Virus record (IMG/VR): IMGVR_UViG_3300046747_000393
Location: 1-34,002 of that record
Length of the DNA stretch: 34,002 nucleotides
From: a virus
Strand: one strand, 5' to 3'
The notes beneath the pieces were generated by a model, which saw only the letters and a list, made by a program, of their open reading frames with translations, searched no databases and was not told the DNA's origin. How positions within the stretch are numbered: the first letter of the stretch is position 1; each line of letters begins with the position of its first letter. Shown here piece after piece: positions 1 to 8,276 of this stretch. The translations under genes and the position numbers were made by a program.

Positions 1-1
1 C

Positions 2-466
2 ACCAGCGTCGCTGCGAATGACGTAACCGCGATGGGGCAGGCGGGTTGCGTCCAGGTCGGCATCGGCAATGGAAACCTATGCGGCGAATTGCTCCATGCC
101 GACATGACCAGCGGCGGGGCCGGCGCTGTCGGCGATCAGAAGTTTACCTGGTTCGTGCCGCCCACCCAAAGTTACCGCCTCACCAAGATCACGGCGAGAA
201 ACGCTACCGCCACCCTTGCGGCAGGTGCCGCGGCTGGCGGCGTTTACACCGCCGCTGCGAAGGGCGGCGCTGCTGTCGTCGCGGCCAGCCAGGTTTACAC
301 GGCGCTGACCGCCGCCGACGCCACGCGGAATCTCGACCTGACGTTGGTTTCCGGCGTCGGCGATCTTGGTGAATACAAGAATGCGCCGCTCTACTTCTCG
401 TTGACAACCCCGAACGTTGCGGCTGTGTTCATCGACTTATTCGCGTATTGCGACCTGGGCAATTAG
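2..466 (+). CDS. Partial virion-associated hypothetical protein (5' end outside window)
   Basis: The reading frame is open to the left edge, and the ATG at 32 is probably internal because in-frame codons from base 2 (TSVAANDVTA) read on without a stop. The visible part is about 154 residues, rich in Ala, Gly, Thr and Val, with alternating beta-type segments and a central Ala/Gly-rich stretch. It has no signal peptide or membrane segment in the visible part and ends cleanly in FAYCDLGN. I do not recognise a family. Composition and its place at the head of a run of fibre and decoration genes suggest a virion surface or decoration protein, which is inference. The next gene starts 27 bp downstream after a GAGGA-like ribosome site. 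Confidence 0.6.
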   Translation, partial: TSVAANDVTAMGQAGCVQVGIGNGNLCGELLHADMTSGGAGAVGDQKFTWFVPPTQSYRLTKITARNATATLAAGAAAGGVYTAAAKGGAAVVAASQVYTALTAADATRNLDLTLVSGVGDLGEYKNAPLYFSLTTPNVAAVFIDLFAYCDLGN

Positions 467-493
467 GCCACCCCTTCGGCGAGGATTAATTCA

Positions 494-1237
494 ATGAAGA
501 GGTTCCCGGTCGCCGCGGCCGCCTTTCTGCTTGGTATAGCGTTTGCCGCTCCGCTGTCCTTTGCGGCGGGCGTTAAGGTCACTGGATTTGCCCCCTACCA
601 GTCGTTCGAGGCATCCTCCGGCGCCTCCTACTCGGCCGACGCCAGCGGCAATATCTCCAACGTGACCGTCGGGCCCGATTTGCGCGACCTGCTGTCGATG
701 GGTGGCAGGACGCTCGACTCGACACTTGCCCCGTCCGCGAATGGGCTATACGCGACAGCACTGCCGCTGCTCCAGGCCCGAAACAGTGACGGCAGCGTCC
801 TCGCCGCTGCGGCCGCCTCCGGCAAGTTCGGGGTGACCGTGACGCTGGCCACCGCGACCTACTTGGTATCTCAGGCCGCGAATAGCTCGACCGTAAGCCC
901 TATCGCGCTGTTCGACGTCGTGCTGCCGCGCAACTATGTGGCCGGGCAGAACATCACCGTCACGGTCAACACCCAGTATGTGCTCGGCAGCGGCACAATA
1001 GGCACGCATACGATAAATGCCAACGCCTACCGGACCGCCAGCAACGGCACTCAGGGCGCGGACATGATCAACGTTTCGGCCGGTAGCGTGGGGGCCGCTG
1101 CTGCCGATGTGACGTTCACCATTGTCGGGACGAGTTTAACTCCGGGCGACCGAATGATCCTGCAATTGGCGATGGTGATCCAAGATACAGCTGGCTCCGC
1201 GATAACGGGCCAGATCAACAGCGTTCGGCTCAGCTAA
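494..1237 (+). CDS. Exported hypothetical protein, beta-rich, with Sec signal peptide
   Basis: The 247-aa product begins with a textbook signal peptide: a KR n-region, the hydrophobic core VAAAAFLLGIAFAAPLSFAA, and a likely cleavage after residue 25 (SFAA-GVKV). The mature part is Ser/Thr/Gly/Ala-rich, has almost no cysteine, and alternates short hydrophobic strands with polar turns, as in extracellular beta-sandwich or jelly-roll proteins. GAGGA lies 9-13 bases before the ATG. I know no family for it. The leader is nearly identical in DNA to that of the next gene (1242), so the two share a recently copied export module. Its place upstream of fibre genes suggests a surface-exposed or periplasmic partner of the phage fibres; no enzymatic motif is visible. 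Confidence 0.75.
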   Translation: MKRFPVAAAAFLLGIAFAAPLSFAAGVKVTGFAPYQSFEASSGASYSADASGNISNVTVGPDLRDLLSMGGRTLDSTLAPSANGLYATALPLLQARNSDGSVLAAAAASGKFGVTVTLATATYLVSQAANSSTVSPIALFDVVLPRNYVAGQNITVTVNTQYVLGSGTIGTHTINANAYRTASNGTQGADMINVSAGSVGAAAADVTFTIVGTSLTPGDRMILQLAMVIQDTAGSAITGQINSVRLS

Positions 1238-1241
1238 CGCG

Positions 1242-1628
1242 ATGAAGAGGTTCATGGTCGCCGCGGCCGCCTTTCTGTTTGGCATAGCGGCTTATGCGCA
1301 ACAAGGAAGTGTACCAATGCAAACACCTGACCGTCCAGTACCGACTCCGGGACCGCAACCTGATCGGCCGCCTTCACCAGGGCCGATCCATCCCCCTCTA
1401 CCGCCGTTTCCTCTACCGCCGTTTCCTACTCGTCCACCAGCCCCGCCTCAAGCACCAGATCCGGGGCGCCAGCCGTCTCCGGGGCCGACGCCGCCAGCGC
1501 CACCGATGCCAGCTCCTGATCGGCCGCCGCCGGCGCCGCCTATGCCTCATCCTGTACCCGACCCGATACCGCCTACGGATCCAGCGGGCGGCCCAGTAAT
1601 CGTAACGCCTCCCGGGACGCGTACGTAA
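1242..1628 (+). CDS. Exported proline-rich low-complexity protein
   Basis: The 128-aa product has a signal peptide (residues 1-19, ending AAYA before QQGS). The predicted mature chain of 109 residues contains 49 prolines (45%) in PxP, PPxPPFP and DRPxP runs, so it should be an extended polyproline-type, unstructured stalk with no globular domain. Similar proline-rich exported chains often span the periplasm or peptidoglycan in Gram-negative bacteria (general knowledge; no family assigned). A short DNA repeat encoding LPPFP occurs twice around 1399-1429. It starts 4 bp after the stop of the preceding gene with no clear Shine-Dalgarno, which suggests translational coupling. The first 48 bases match the leader of the 494 gene with 4 differences. 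Confidence 0.65.
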   Translation: MKRFMVAAAAFLFGIAAYAQQGSVPMQTPDRPVPTPGPQPDRPPSPGPIHPPLPPFPLPPFPTRPPAPPQAPDPGRQPSPGPTPPAPPMPAPDRPPPAPPMPHPVPDPIPPTDPAGGPVIVTPPGTRT

Positions 1629-1657
1629 AGCCCTAAAACGACGGAAAGTCCCGCCCC

Positions 1658-2245
1658 ATGGCATATGCAATGTTCGGCAAGCCCGGCCAGGTCTATGACC
1701 TAGGCGGGCGTAAATATGTCGCCGACACGACCGGCAAGATCGCCGACGTCAGCGACATGAACGACTGCAGCCGGCTGCGGGATGCCGGCTGCCTTGATAA
1801 GAATCCGATCATTGCAGCCAGCTCTGCCAACAATATCGGCGCCGTGCTTACCGTTGCTGGCCGTACTGGTGATGTGGTGCTGTCGCACTCGGATGTTTCA
1901 GATCTGGGGTCGGCAGCGCTCGTCGCTACCACTGCGTTTGATGCTGCTGGAGCTGCCACCACGGCGCAAGCCAACGCTATAGCAGGGGCTACCGCCATAA
2001 TCGCCGCTGCCGCCAGGCATGCGCTAATTGCCGGCGGAGCCGCGGGAAACCTCACCGTTGCCGGCATCAAGACAACGGACACGCTTAATATGGTCTTACA
2101 GTTTGTGGGAGCCGCCACAACGGTGACGACCGTTGCGGATCTCACCGGCGAATTTACAATTTCGGCGTCGAATACGATCAATAATACATCGGGCACGCCG
2201 AGCACTGGCGATAAATTGCTCGTGCTGTGGACCGCCACAACCTAG
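1658..2245 (+). CDS. Phage fibre/decoration-like protein
   Basis: The 195-aa protein has two visible parts. Residues 1-45 (MAYAMFGKPGQVYDLGG, then a segment with two cysteines) look like an attachment head. Residues around 63-82 contain VAGRTGDVVLSHSDVSDLG, close to the AGRTGDVxLxxxDVxxL motif that recurs in tail-fibre and head-fibre proteins of many phages. An Ala-rich stretch, likely helical or trimerising, follows, then a beta-rich C-terminus ending in GDKLLVLWTATT, a typical knob-like end of virion fibres. There is no signal peptide, unlike the two genes upstream. A fibre or capsid-decoration role is supported by the motif; which virion structure it sits on cannot be seen. Confidence 0.6.
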   Translation: MAYAMFGKPGQVYDLGGRKYVADTTGKIADVSDMNDCSRLRDAGCLDKNPIIAASSANNIGAVLTVAGRTGDVVLSHSDVSDLGSAALVATTAFDAAGAATTAQANAIAGATAIIAAAARHALIAGGAAGNLTVAGIKTTDTLNMVLQFVGAATTVTTVADLTGEFTISASNTINNTSGTPSTGDKLLVLWTATT

Positions 2246-2288
2246 GCCGCACCGCGCGATCGGGTTTTCACCAGAGGCCTATTAGATC

Positions 2289-2621
2289 ATGTCTTATAGC
2301 TTACGCAATGATTGGGTGCTTGGTCCCATTGCAATTATCATCAGGGATTTTGAGGGCAACGTCATCGATCCTCCTCCGGTGGACGTGATATTTTCGTCGA
2401 CTCTCAATATCCCCGGAGTGCTTGACGTGGTGGACAATGATGGGCTGCATTTCACCATGAACGCGCTGACGCGCACCGGAACCGTCGTAATCACACATCA
2501 CGATTCCTCAGGCCAGCTCGCGGATTACACCGATACCATCGTAATCGTCTCGGCGCCCGCGTCTGCTGGATCCGATTTTGCTGGCGCGCCACATTCTACG
2601 CAGGCCGTTCCTGCGCCTTGA
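2289..2621 (+). CDS. Small Ig-like-fold hypothetical protein
   Basis: The 110-aa product has the alternating strand pattern of a single bacterial Ig-like domain: residues 12-80 run through DVIFSS, GVLDVVD, GLHFTMNAL and GTVVITHHDSSG, followed by a disordered Ala/Pro/Ser tail of about 25 residues. This resembles Ig-like domains (Big-type) that decorate phage virions, but I cannot name the exact family. It lies between the fibre-like 1658 gene and the adaptor-like 2663 gene and probably belongs to the same adhesin or fibre assembly. No signal peptide, no cysteines and no catalytic motif are seen. Confidence 0.6.
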   Translation: MSYSLRNDWVLGPIAIIIRDFEGNVIDPPPVDVIFSSTLNIPGVLDVVDNDGLHFTMNALTRTGTVVITHHDSSGQLADYTDTIVIVSAPASAGSDFAGAPHSTQAVPAP

Positions 2622-2662
2622 TTTCTGTCAGCTGTCGTGCGTCGGTAATAAGAGGGATCTAG

Positions 2663-3328
2663 ATGTCCTTCCTTATAACTGAAGTCGGCTATTCGCTGAG
2701 CACGGAGACCGGCGATCCACTTGTATATGATGGACCGCCCAATGACATCGGCCCAGTCCTTGTTGCCGGGCCTGGATTCTCCGACCCCCTGAGGACCGAG
2801 CGCGGGAACTGCATTACTTGGCATTCTCGTGCGGTTGTCGTGCCGCGTGGCCACTCACTCATTACGGAATATGGTCAGCCCCTATTCGCGGGGGGTGGCG
2901 GCTCGGCCATTGCGTGGCAAGGTATTGGGCAATCCGTCACCCGGAAATATGTTCGGGTGGTGCCGCCCCTCGGATCGACGCCGCGACTTATCGATCTGCC
3001 TGCTGTGGGGCCGGATCAGTTACAAACCTGCGCTATTGATTACGGCAAACTCTTGCCGCCAGGGGTTACTCTTTCGGGCATTCCGGAATTGCGCGTGTCG
3101 CTTCATTTCGGGGTCGATGATCATCCGTCCTCCCGTATCAGTGCCGGGCCTGAAGTTGGGACTATAGCGCCTGACATAGGCGGGACCGGTCGTCCCAATG
3201 CGGCGATTTTATTCCAGGTCTATGGCGGATTACACGGCGTGACATACCTGATCGATTTTCGATGTGCCCGGAGTGACGGTGATGCAGCGGAAAATTGTGT
3301 CCGGTTGTCGTGCGTCGCGAGATCCTAA
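2663..3328 (+). CDS. Phage fiber-tail adaptor-like protein
   Basis: The 221-aa protein begins with two short related beta motifs (ITEVGYSLSTETGDPL near residue 5 and SLITEYGQPLFAGG near 64), linked by a Gly-rich segment. The C-terminal ~100 residues (IDYGKLLPPGVTLSG, then a strand-rich stretch, then FQVYGGLHGVTYLIDF and a final VRLSCVARS) fit the small Ig-like domain of phage fiber-tail adaptor proteins, whose pattern is DY...LxxGxTL...GGxxGxxYxI...D..xxVxV. Such domains connect fibres to the virion. A good GAGGGAT ribosome site precedes the ATG. Family placement rests on motif memory only; an adaptor between the neighbouring fibre and the virion is the most economical role given that the giant repeat fibre follows. 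Confidence 0.5.
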   Translation: MSFLITEVGYSLSTETGDPLVYDGPPNDIGPVLVAGPGFSDPLRTERGNCITWHSRAVVVPRGHSLITEYGQPLFAGGGGSAIAWQGIGQSVTRKYVRVVPPLGSTPRLIDLPAVGPDQLQTCAIDYGKLLPPGVTLSGIPELRVSLHFGVDDHPSSRISAGPEVGTIAPDIGGTGRPNAAILFQVYGGLHGVTYLIDFRCARSDGDAAENCVRLSCVARS

Positions 3329-3374
3329 CCACGCTACCCATATTTTTATTCGGACCCGTTAAGGGAGACCCTCC

Positions 3375-3404
3375 ATGGCGTTTGCAACCCTAAAAGTGGC
3401 CTGA
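3375..3404 (+). promoter_or_regulatory. Possible 9-codon leader ORF before the repeat fibre gene
   Basis: A strong AGGGAG ribosome site precedes an ATG at 3375 that encodes only MAFATLKVA before TGA at 3402. The fibre gene ATG lies 1 base further on at 3406 and has no good ribosome site of its own within the usual distance. Ribosomes terminating at 3404 could restart at 3406, so this may be a coupling leader. It could also be the remnant of a gene truncated when the fibre was acquired. Confidence 0.35.
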
Positions 3405-3405
3405 T

Positions 3406-6400
3406 ATGCCTTCTGATCGAGCTCACGATGAGCACTGGGACGAGCACGAGCGCCACACTCATACCCAGCCACCGCCAAAAACCATTATTCAGCTTGACCC
3501 GGGCTCTCCGCCCAGTGGCGCAGAGCAGATACCGGCGTGGCAAAATGGCACTACGATTCGCCTACCACTTAGCGTCGGGGCCAATCCTACTGCGGCGGTA
3601 TCCAGTACGGCCGTTAACGGCTCAGCGAATACCTTTATGCGCTCGGATGCCGCTCCTGCGCTTGGGCCAACGGCGGTAGCGCCGGGCAGTTATACCAACA
3701 CAAATCTCACCGTAGACGCGACTGGCCGTATTACGGCCGCCACGGACGGGACCGTAGCCGACGGGGCCAACCCCTCTGCGTTGGTGAGCGGTGTCGCGGC
3801 GAACGGCGTCGCGACCACCTTCATGCGCTCTGACGCCGCACCCGCGCTTGCGCCGACCGCGGTGACGCCAGGCAATTATACCCGCGCTAGCTTCACGGTG
3901 GACCAGCAGGGCAGGCTAACTGCCGCCTCGAGTGGAGCCGACGTAACTAGCGCCAACCCGACCGCTACCGTGAGTGGCGTGGCGGTACCCGGTGTCGCAG
4001 CCACCTTCATGCGCTCGGATGCCGCGCCGGCGCTTGCGCCGACCGCCGTTACCCCGGGCAGCTACAACAGCGCAAACATCACGGTCGATCAGCAGGGCAG
4101 GCTGATTTCCGCCACGAACGGCGCGGCGCCTGGGTTAAACCAGCTCATTGGGGACGCAACAGCGGGTCCAGGATCTGGGACGCAAACGCTGACCCTGGCC
4201 AACGTCAACGGCACTGTCGGGACCTATGCCGCGGTTACCATCAACAGTAAAGGCCTCGCCACAGGTGGGGCCAACCTTAGCGGTGACGTCTCGACTAGCG
4301 GCTCGTTCGCGACCTTGGCGACTACCGCCGTCTCGCCCGGATCTTATACAAACTCCAACATTACCGTCGATAGTAAAGGTCGCGTCATAGCGGCGGCCAC
4401 CGGTTCGTCCGCGACAGGGGCCAACCCGACGGCTACGGTCTCAGGCGTGGGGGTAAACGGCTCCGCCTCCACCTTCATGCGCTCCGATGCGGCTCCTCCC
4501 TTGGCGCCAACCTCAGTGACGCCCGGAACTTATACGGCGGCCAATATTACGGTCGATCAATTTGGCAGGCTGATCTCGGCCACGAACGGGGCCTTTCCGA
4601 CTGGGGCAGTGGGGGCCAATCCGACCGCTACGATATCGGGCTCGGTGATAAATGGCTCCGCCTCCACGTTTATGCGTTCGGATGCGGTGCCGGCTCTTTC
4701 AACGACTGGCGTTGGGGCTGGGTCGTATACCAATTCCAACATCACGGTCGACTCTAACGGTCGAATCACCGCCGCAGCAAACGGCACCGCTCCAAGTGGA
4801 GCGACTGGCGCCAACCCGTCGGCCTCAATATCCGGGGTAGGAGTAAACGGCTCCGCCAGCACCTTCATGCGTTCGGACGCGGCACCGCCTTTGGCCGCGA
4901 CCTCTGTCACGCCCGGCACATACACATCCGCAAACATCACGGTCGATCAACAAGGCCGGCTGACCTCTGCCGCTAATGGTGCCGGTGGCTCGCCCGCGAA
5001 TCCGACCGCGACCATAAGCGGAGCGGTGGTCAATGGTTCCGCTTCCACGTTTATGCGATCGGACGCGGCGCCGGCGCTAGCCGCCACCTCCGTTACTCCT
5101 GGCGTTTACACATCCGCAAACATCACCGTTGATCAGCAGGGTCGCCTGACCGCTGCGGCGAATGGCGCCGCTGCCTCGCCTTCAAATCCGACCGCTACGA
5201 TTGGCTCTGCCGCCATTAACGGCTCGGCATCGACATTCATGCGATCCGATGCGGCACCGGCGCTATCGACCACCTCCGTCAGCCCCGGCTCATACTCCAA
5301 TTCGAACATCACCGTCGACGCTAATGGTCGCATCACCGCGGCGGCGAACGGCACTGCCCCAGCCGGCGCTACCGGAGCGAACCCGAGCGCCACGATAAGT
5401 GGCGTTGCCGTGAATGGTTCCGCTTCCACCTATATGCGCTCCGACGCGGCACCCGCGCTCGCCGCGACCGCTGTCACCCCCGGCACATATACCGGCGCCA
5501 ACATTACGGTCGATCAACAAGGCAGACTTACCGCCGCATCTAACGGATCGTCCGTCGGGCTGAACCAGCTTACTGGCGACGCCACCGCCGGCCCCGGCAC
5601 AGGATCTCAAATACTCACCCTGGCGACCGTCAACGGGACAATCGGTATCTACGCCTCGGTCACCATCAACGGGAAGGGCCTTGTAACCGGGGGCGCCAAT
5701 CTAACCGGCGACGTCACCACTACCGGGTCGACCGCCACCTTGGCTAATACGGCCGTTTCTCCCGGCGTCTACACCAACACCAACATCACCGTCGACAGCA
5801 AGGGCCGCATCACTGCCGCGTCCAACGGCTCCGGCGGTGCCAGCGGGATTACCGGCCTGACAACCGGTCAAGTCGCAATTGCTGGCAGTTCCACCACGAT
5901 CTCTTCCAGCACGGCTACCGGGTTCACCGGATCAGGGATATTCATCCCCTCTACTAACCTTGGCCTTCTTTCTCCCACGGTGTTGCCGCTCGCCACTTCA
6001 CTGGCATTCGGCGCGGTCAAGGTCGATAATACGACGATCACCGCGTCGGCGGGGGTTATCAGCGGGGCCGCCGCCGCCAACCCAAGCGCGACGATAAGCG
6101 GATCTGCGGTCAACGGCACCGCGACTACCTTTATGCGCTCGGACGCCGCTCCGGCTCTCGCGTCGACAGCGGTCACACCCGGCACATATACCGCCGCGAA
6201 CATCACCGTCGATCAGCAGGGTCGTCTCACGGCCGCCGCCAGCGGCTCTCCGCCTGTAGATACCATCACGATCGGCATCACCGCCGCCGGGACCAATCAA
6301 GGCACGGCTACCGCGCTTACGACGCTTCAGAATTATGTCAACACCACTGTGGACGGCACCAAGGGGGTGCGGATCGCCGCGTCGTTGATGGTCGCTGGCA

Positions 6401-6567
6401 AGCACATTTTTGTAGCCAACGAAGACGCCACCCACAGCCTACCGTGCTTCCCCGACACTGGCCTCGTTATTGATAATCTATCGGCCAACGCCTCGGTCCT
6501 CATCCCCCCAAACACGTGCCAACACTTCCTAGTCAAAACCTCGACAGCGCTAAGGACCGTCCAATGA
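3406..6567 (+). CDS. Giant repetitive phage tail fibre protein
   Basis: The 1,053-aa protein starts with a His/Glu/Asp-rich head (residues 1-50), then carries ten diverged copies of a 55-65-residue unit: GANPTATxSGxxVNGSAST, FMRSDAAPALAxTxVTPG, YTxANITVDQQGRLTAAxNG. Two related modules starting GLNQLxGDATAGPG interrupt the array near 4132 and 5557. A segment near 5840-6060 contains LTTGQVAIAG and an LPLATSLAFGAVKVD motif also seen in the next gene. The C-terminal ~95 residues are non-repetitive and end in a likely knob with two cysteines. The NGSASTFMRSDAAPAL motif is common in phage tail-fibre proteins (family knowledge). No signal peptide is present. The long repeat array should form an extended trimeric shaft. 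Confidence 0.85.
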   Translation: MPSDRAHDEHWDEHERHTHTQPPPKTIIQLDPGSPPSGAEQIPAWQNGTTIRLPLSVGANPTAAVSSTAVNGSANTFMRSDAAPALGPTAVAPGSYTNTNLTVDATGRITAATDGTVADGANPSALVSGVAANGVATTFMRSDAAPALAPTAVTPGNYTRASFTVDQQGRLTAASSGADVTSANPTATVSGVAVPGVAATFMRSDAAPALAPTAVTPGSYNSANITVDQQGRLISATNGAAPGLNQLIGDATAGPGSGTQTLTLANVNGTVGTYAAVTINSKGLATGGANLSGDVSTSGSFATLATTAVSPGSYTNSNITVDSKGRVIAAATGSSATGANPTATVSGVGVNGSASTFMRSDAAPPLAPTSVTPGTYTAANITVDQFGRLISATNGAFPTGAVGANPTATISGSVINGSASTFMRSDAVPALSTTGVGAGSYTNSNITVDSNGRITAAANGTAPSGATGANPSASISGVGVNGSASTFMRSDAAPPLAATSVTPGTYTSANITVDQQGRLTSAANGAGGSPANPTATISGAVVNGSASTFMRSDAAPALAATSVTPGVYTSANITVDQQGRLTAAANGAAASPSNPTATIGSAAINGSASTFMRSDAAPALSTTSVSPGSYSNSNITVDANGRITAAANGTAPAGATGANPSATISGVAVNGSASTYMRSDAAPALAATAVTPGTYTGANITVDQQGRLTAASNGSSVGLNQLTGDATAGPGTGSQILTLATVNGTIGIYASVTINGKGLVTGGANLTGDVTTTGSTATLANTAVSPGVYTNTNITVDSKGRITAASNGSGGASGITGLTTGQVAIAGSSTTISSSTATGFTGSGIFIPSTNLGLLSPTVLPLATSLAFGAVKVDNTTITASAGVISGAAAANPSATISGSAVNGTATTFMRSDAAPALASTAVTPGTYTAANITVDQQGRLTAAASGSPPVDTITIGITAAGTNQGTATALTTLQNYVNTTVDGTKGVRIAASLMVAGKHIFVANEDATHSLPCFPDTGLVIDNLSANASVLIPPNTCQHFLVKTSTALRTVQ
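3580..6255 (+). repeat. Ten-copy in-gene repeat array of the tail fibre
   Basis: Units are anchored by the FMRSDAAP codons and by NITVDxxGRxxAA. Ten copies of the MRSDA anchor are present (one copy reads YMRSDA, another MRSDAVP). Copies differ at many synonymous positions, so the array is old at the DNA level although the protein motif is tightly kept. Copy boundaries still share stretches around ACCTTCATGCGCTC long enough to support recombination and copy-number change. Confidence 0.85.
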
Positions 6568-8276
6568 TCAGACTGACGCTGTCAGTTCTAATTTTGCTGC
6601 TCCTGGCGATCGCCGCGCACGCCCAAGTGCCAGCTGCGAGGCCGCCCACCCTGGGCGTCGGTCTTACTGACGGCTCAGGCTCTTGCAATACCGGCACCCA
6701 ACAAGCTGTCAACAATATCGCCCAACAGGGTTGTGTGCAAGGCTACACCGCCAATCACACCGTGTCTCTTAGCGACGGCGTTCTAAGCTACGCCGCCAAT
6801 GGCGGCTCTTCGATCACGTTTACCCTGGCTCGCGCGACCACCGGAGATGGCGCTCAAGGCGTAGGATATTGTTTCGCGGACTGGACGCATCACGGCTACA
6901 CGCTGGCGACCACGACATCGACGTTCACCGGCAGCGCCGGAGTGAGTGGCTCGTCGCAGGCATTTCCTGCCGACACGTTCATCTGCGCGCAGTCTGACGG
7001 CGCCGATCACTGGACGCTCGAGGTCGTTTGGGGCGACATGGCCAGAGGCGCCGGCGCCGGTGTCGCGAGCCTTGCTAGCGCAAGCTCGAACTTAGTGGTA
7101 ACCGGAACCGGCTCGGGGCCCTTCACGGGCACCGTCACGGTGGCCAACACCTCTCCGCTGCGCTCCCAGGCCGGCGGGTCCTTAGTCGCCGCCGATGGCG
7201 GGAAGATCGTCTACAACACGGGCGGAACCGGGCTCACTTTGCCGGTTCACACCACGACCGGTTTTGGCGCCGGATTCGGCACGACGGTTCTGACCGACGG
7301 CACGGCAGCGACACTAACGATCACCACGGATTCACTCAACGGCAACGCCACCGAGCCGTTGGGGATCAAACAAGGTGTGGGAATCGTCGGGGACGGCACT
7401 GGGGTCTACAAGGGGCTCCTCGGCATGCCCGAGCCGGTCGCCTCCAGCATGTTATTCGCGACATCAGGCCGGGTCCCGACCTGGAGCAGCACCGTTCCCA
7501 TGTCGCTGACCTGGTCCGCCGCTCAGACCTTTTCGGCGGTGCCGGTCTATTCTGGGCTGTCGTCGGGAAGCTGCACGAGCGGTGTGGCGCTCGATTCCGG
7601 TAACGCTCTAGTCAAGATCGCCTGTCCCGCGGGGTCTGGCCTTTCAGGTATGACGACGGGCCAGCTCGGGATTGCGGGCGGAGCCACCAGCATCACCTCC
7701 AGCGTGCCGTTCGGCCTGACCGGCAACAGCACGGTCGTCGAGACGACCTCGGGCGGGAAGCTCACCGCCAGCCTATTACCCGTTCCAACCGCATCAACCT
7801 TGGGGGGCGTCGAATCAAAGGATTGCTCCTCGGGCGGTCAATTTCTTCAAACGATTAACACTGATGGCACAGAGACGTGCGCAACGCCGGCCGGTGGTGG
7901 CGATGTGTCGGCGGCCGCCAACAACACCTTTAGTGGCGTCAACACGTTCGGTGAGGTTCACCTCCAGTCCGATCAGGTGACGTTAACAAGCAACAATTAT
8001 ACTGTCGTGGTCGGAGATTGCGGCAAAATCAAGGTCCTGCCCACGGGCACGACGCCGACGATCACGCTGCCAAATCTTAATACTTCATGCGCGGTCAACT
8101 TCATAGTAAGGGCGGCGGTTTCATATACCTTCAACATTACTGGCAGCGGCACGAAAGTAAATGTCTCCAGCAAATACGCGTCTACGGCGGCAGCTGGCGC
8201 GCACGTAACTGCGGTAATCACGCAGCCTAGCGGTACCGCGGCCGAGTGGACGTTGATCGGAGACCTCACGTTGTGA
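6564..8276 (+). CDS. Exported tail-fibre-like protein
   Basis: The start at 6564 overlaps the stop of the repeat fibre by ATGA and gives 570 aa; an upstream ATG at 6516 would place a polar extension in front of a clear signal peptide. The leader is MIRLTLSVLILLLLAIAAHA with likely cleavage before QVPAA. The mature chain is Gly/Ser/Thr-rich and beta-type. Near residues 370-420 it contains SGMTTGQLGIAGGATSITSS and later LLPVPTASTLGGVESKDC, the same fibre motifs as in the preceding protein. The C-terminus (GDCGKIKVLPTGTTPTITLP, then NFIVRAAVSYTFNITGSG) resembles terminal domains of phage fibre proteins. A fibre with a Sec signal peptide is unusual and is discussed in the findings. Confidence 0.75.
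   Translation: MIRLTLSVLILLLLAIAAHAQVPAARPPTLGVGLTDGSGSCNTGTQQAVNNIAQQGCVQGYTANHTVSLSDGVLSYAANGGSSITFTLARATTGDGAQGVGYCFADWTHHGYTLATTTSTFTGSAGVSGSSQAFPADTFICAQSDGADHWTLEVVWGDMARGAGAGVASLASASSNLVVTGTGSGPFTGTVTVANTSPLRSQAGGSLVAADGGKIVYNTGGTGLTLPVHTTTGFGAGFGTTVLTDGTAATLTITTDSLNGNATEPLGIKQGVGIVGDGTGVYKGLLGMPEPVASSMLFATSGRVPTWSSTVPMSLTWSAAQTFSAVPVYSGLSSGSCTSGVALDSGNALVKIACPAGSGLSGMTTGQLGIAGGATSITSSVPFGLTGNSTVVETTSGGKLTASLLPVPTASTLGGVESKDCSSGGQFLQTINTDGTETCATPAGGGDVSAAANNTFSGVNTFGEVHLQSDQVTLTSNNYTVVVGDCGKIKVLPTGTTPTITLPNLNTSCAVNFIVRAAVSYTFNITGSGTKVNVSSKYASTAAAGAHVTAVITQPSGTAAEWTLIGDLTL

Noticed and set aside
3346-3543. Minus-strand 65-aa ORF with a membrane-like segment at the start of the repeat fibre
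   Set aside because: Overlaps the fibre start and the intergenic region; no convincing independent signal.
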